A stretch of 64,000 nucleotides of DNA from Leptodontidium sp. MPI-SDFR-AT-0119 (Eukaryota; Ascomycota; Leotiomycetes; Helotiales; Leptodontidiaceae): NCBI GenBank assembly GCA_020726505.1, contig JAHLEZ010000017.1, positions 1,364,001-1,428,000 of the forward strand, written 5' to 3'. The notes under the pieces were generated by a model. It saw only the letters and a program-made list of their open reading frames with translations, had not been told where the DNA came from and did not search any database. Positions 61,246 through 64,000 of this stretch are shown piece after piece (position 1 is the stretch's first letter; the number at the start of each line of letters is the position of its first letter). Position numbers and translations under genes: made by a program.

Positions 61246-63558
61246 TCAAGCCTTTTTCGGTGCCCAATTCCCCAACCACGTCCTAGCCGAATCTAAACTT
61301 CCCCCCTCGGCTTCCAGAGCAGCGACACACCACTCCAGTTCATAAACCCCCTCCGCACCCAACATCTCCGCTAGAACTCTCCTCTTCTGACTTCCTTCGT
61401 CGACGCAGAAATGACAAGCTGTGCTCCGGTCGGGAATAGCATCCATCAGCGGCTTGACAATCGGTAACGCGAGCTGGGTCGTCAGCGCCTCATTCCCCTT
61501 CCCAGCTTTCGCCTTGGCCGTCTTGCAGTATTCATTTTTGCACCAAGCCTTCCCACACCCCGAAATGAGCTGCGATATATATCGCCGCTCGATCCTCCGT
61601 CTCATAGCCTTGCCTTCGGGGTCATACATGCTGACATACAATGGACCAAAACAAATACTGCATAGTCCCAAATCGTTCCCGGGACCCTGACCCATCCTAC
61701 TCCCCGCTCCTATCTCCCCATTCTTCCCGACACCGTGCAGAGTCCGGCCACAATTTTCGTTACGGCAGATTGCTGGCTTGGATTTCGTGCTCTTTTCCAG
61801 CTCGTGGTGTTTTAAGTGGGTAGACATGTCGCGGAGTCGGATTATCTTGCCGCAGAGATGACAGTCTGTTGTTCGTGCCCCATCGGCCAGTTCGTGTGCT
61901 GTTAGACCGGAGATCAGAGACTCAGGTGAGGGGTCGAAGGGGTCGCCTTCTTGGGGTACTTCGAGGTGGCAGAATTGGCAGAGGATTATCTTGCCTGGGC
62001 ATATGGATGTCCGATGGCTGGCTAGATCCCGGAGATTGGATGCCTCGTAGGGACAGTTGGGGCAAGGGCGTGAGGTGTGGAAAACGGAATCATGTGCCAG
62101 TTTTGAGGAGGCCGAGTTTCCGTGGGCGCTGTCTTGATCGCAGTGCCAGTGAGAGGCCCATTCTTGGGATTTCCTCTGGAAGACATTCTTACAGTGTGGG
62201 CAGAGGATGTTGTTCCGGAGACAAAAGTTCTCATGCAGCATCATGGTTCGTTTGGGGACCCATTGAGTGCAATTCTTACACTGCTCCTCGTCTGGGCTGT
62301 GCATTTCTGTATCATCGTCCAGGATGACTGGGTCCTTGACTGAGCCGTTCAGTCCTTCCTTTGGAATTGACTTGAAGGCGAGAGAGAATTTTCGAGGGCC
62401 GGAATCGTCCGAATCCTCAAATGGGCGGGCGTATATCGAGATATATAGAGCTTCTGCGTTTTCCAACTCAACGTTGGTAGCTGAGATCCTGATACTCTTG
62501 CATGGGTCATTACTGAAATCCCCAAATACATGCTCATCGTCCCGCGGTCGTGCTCGCTGGTGTGGGGAGTATGGGCTGACAAAGAGTTCCATATCCCCAT
62601 CCTCAGCCGTCAATTCTACCTCAATTCCTTGGGTTCGATCCCAAGAGGGCAGCTGGTAATCCACGTAGTCTCCACTCAGAACCTGTCCAGTCGATGGCTT
62701 CCAAATACTTAAATCCCCTCCAACCGAACTTCCTTCAGCGGTTCCAGGTGCTTTTTGGGATTTTGCCATAATTTGCTTCACAGTTTCTCGAGCTTGCTCC
62801 TCGTTCAAAGCCTCAATATCCACCTCCAAATCTGTATCTACCACACAAATTCCATCGCCTTCTGGTGCAAACTTGTCGATCAGAAACCGAAACTCTTCTG
62901 ACTTAGACCCACGCACAGTCAATATCTCTCCGTTCGTCAGAGTCGTAAAATTCTCTCGCAGATGTCTCTCCAGCAATGACTTCCAATCTTCCGGGTTGTA
63001 GCCAGCCTCCAAAGGTCGTAACCGTACGTATGTTCCTTTTGGTAGTTGCTTAGCATGGACTGTGATCCGAGGTGGCTCCTCCGTAACATCATCATCGGTC
63101 AAGTCGATAGGGGCATCAGGCGTTCCTTCATTGTCTGAATGTATAGACCCAGCCTTCCGCCTAATCTCTGGTTGTGTGACTCCCAATGCCTCCAGCAAGA
63201 ACGGGCTTAATCCCACTTCTCCCTCATCCGCAGAGAACTCTCGTATGCCCGCATGTACTACATTCCCATTTGCCGAGTTGACTAATCGAAATGTGAGAGG
63301 GTGAGGTAGTTGTTGTTGTGTATCCTGCCACTGCGATTGCTCTGCTCGTGCAGCGGCGAGAGAGTATGGGTTGAACGGATCGAAGGCTGGGGCATTCGGT
63401 CTTTTCGAAGCAGGGACTGTAACTGTTGATGCTGCTAGTAGCTGCTCGAGAGCGGATTGAGGGAGGAAGATCTTGTCGCCTGGTAATATCTTGTTGCTCT
63501 TAGGGGCGACATTGAAGGCTCCAGACCAGGCAAGAGTAATGTCTGATGGGGTCGCCAT
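61246..63558 (-). CDS. Ufd1-domain protein with zinc-finger and AZUL-like C-terminus
   Basis: An intronless gene of 770 aa from the ATG at 63558 (MATPSDITLAWSGAFNV); an in-frame ATG at 63735 would add low-complexity sequence that is more likely 5' UTR. Residues 15-330 form a Ufd1-type double-psi barrel with ubiquitin and Cdc48 cofactor character (KILPGDKIFLPQSALEQLL, PKGTYVRLRPLEAGYNPEDW). A central domain follows. From about residue 440 there are TRAF/C2H2-like zinc fingers (CKNCTQWVPKRTMMLHENFC, CPHCKNVF, CHLCGKIIRLRDMSTHLKHH). Near residue 680 an AZUL-like cluster (ISGCGKAWCKNEYC) resembles that of UBE3A. Likely a ubiquitin-proteasome adaptor, conserved in filamentous ascomycetes. Confidence 0.88.
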   Translation of the reverse strand: MATPSDITLAWSGAFNVAPKSNKILPGDKIFLPQSALEQLLAASTVTVPASKRPNAPAFDPFNPYSLAAARAEQSQWQDTQQQLPHPLTFRLVNSANGNVVHAGIREFSADEGEVGLSPFLLEALGVTQPEIRRKAGSIHSDNEGTPDAPIDLTDDDVTEEPPRITVHAKQLPKGTYVRLRPLEAGYNPEDWKSLLERHLRENFTTLTNGEILTVRGSKSEEFRFLIDKFAPEGDGICVVDTDLEVDIEALNEEQARETVKQIMAKSQKAPGTAEGSSVGGDLSIWKPSTGQVLSGDYVDYQLPSWDRTQGIEVELTAEDGDMELFVSPYSPHQRARPRDDEHVFGDFSNDPCKSIRISATNVELENAEALYISIYARPFEDSDDSGPRKFSLAFKSIPKEGLNGSVKDPVILDDDTEMHSPDEEQCKNCTQWVPKRTMMLHENFCLRNNILCPHCKNVFQRKSQEWASHWHCDQDSAHGNSASSKLAHDSVFHTSRPCPNCPYEASNLRDLASHRTSICPGKIILCQFCHLEVPQEGDPFDPSPESLISGLTAHELADGARTTDCHLCGKIIRLRDMSTHLKHHELEKSTKSKPAICRNENCGRTLHGVGKNGEIGAGSRMGQGPGNDLGLCSICFGPLYVSMYDPEGKAMRRRIERRYISQLISGCGKAWCKNEYCKTAKAKAGKGNEALTTQLALPIVKPLMDAIPDRSTACHFCVDEGSQKRRVLAEMLGAEGVYELEWCVAALEAEGGSLDSARTWLGNWAPKKA

Positions 63559-64000
63559 GATACGTTGTGGCGAAAGTATTATTTCGAAAGAACATGTGTC
63601 GTGTAGATGGTAGTGAAGAATATATCTTCGGAGCTGGGGAGAGTTGTGGCAATGGGTGGTTGGGAATATAGCGTTGTTGTTGTTGTGAATGGAGTTTGTC
63701 AGAAATTCGATTCTCGAAGATGCCATGGCCACCACTCTCCCCAGCAGGCGCCGGCAAAGGCATCAAGCGCTGCATCATCAGCGATAAGGCCGAAGGCGCT
63801 AGGGCGATAAGGCGATAAGATAAGCTTAATTTTTTAGTGTGAGAATCACGTGGCTGTAAACTCCACCAGCTCGGATCCCAACACCTCGACCAGCGGCCAG
63901 CATGTTGACATCTCGGTCCCGAACAAGTTGATTCATTCTCCACCTACTCGACGTCCACCCCGAATACTAAAGTACAAACCTCCGCCCTCTCCCCCTTGTT
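63559..64000. other. 5' flank of the Ufd1-domain gene
   Basis: Leader and promoter. A GGCGATAAGGCGATAAG direct repeat lies near 63,800 (GATA sites). No gene is supported up to the window edge. Confidence 0.4.

Noticed and set aside
63559..63735. N-terminal extension of the Ufd1-domain protein
   Set aside because: Low-complexity Asn/His-rich translation unlike a domain; the MATPSDI start fits the Ufd1 fold boundary better.

Overview
The window is nuclear DNA of a filamentous ascomycete (Pezizomycotina). Genes are broken by short introns (about 45-140 nt, GT..AG, CTRAY-like branch sites). Typical products are a Zn2Cys6 regulator, sphingolipid C9-methyltransferase, GH76, PL3 pectate lyase, a short peroxygenase, STAND-type N-terminal domains and a LaeA-like methyltransferase. 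Secreted plant-wall enzymes suggest a plant-associated or saprotrophic fungus. I cannot fix the genus. Gene models were read by hand from the six frames and from splice signals.

Left part (0-24 kb): a 946-aa fusion of an Old Yellow Enzyme-like domain with a flavin monooxygenase; sphingolipid C9-methyltransferase; a Zn2Cys6 factor; a spliced 64-aa secreted 8-Cys protein; a coiled-coil protein; GH76; a broken aminoglycoside-phosphotransferase-like gene; Sam50; and two tiny cysteine-rich metallothionein-type genes at 21.6 and 23.1 kb. One of these has exactly the Neurospora copper-metallothionein cysteine spacing.

Middle part (24-35 kb): the most striking region. A gene for a linalool dehydratase/isomerase (Ldi)-family protein is cut in two by a 3.35-kb hAT transposon with an 8-bp target duplication. 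Removing the element plus one duplication copy rejoins the reading frame exactly. Next to it lie an aldehyde dehydrogenase with an apparent 1-nt frameshift and, divergently, an intact zinc alcohol dehydrogenase resembling bacterial geraniol dehydrogenase. The set parallels the bacterial ldi-geoA-geoB monoterpene pathway and looks like a fungal monoterpenoid gene cluster that is being lost.

Right part (35-64 kb): a kinase-like gene, a secreted peroxygenase and a pectate lyase (convergent), and a tandem pair of 53- and 76-aa microproteins with conserved intron positions. These are followed by a CorA-like membrane protein, two divergent protein kinases, a LaeA-like methyltransferase, a Ulp1/C48-like protein, a STAND-N-terminal/MSP fusion, and a Ufd1 protein with an AZUL-like zinc finger. 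The 43-60 kb stretch has the flavour of a fungal NLR/incompatibility accessory region, although no NACHT or NB-ARC gene is present. Several stretches of 0.5-2.5 kb show no gene I can support.
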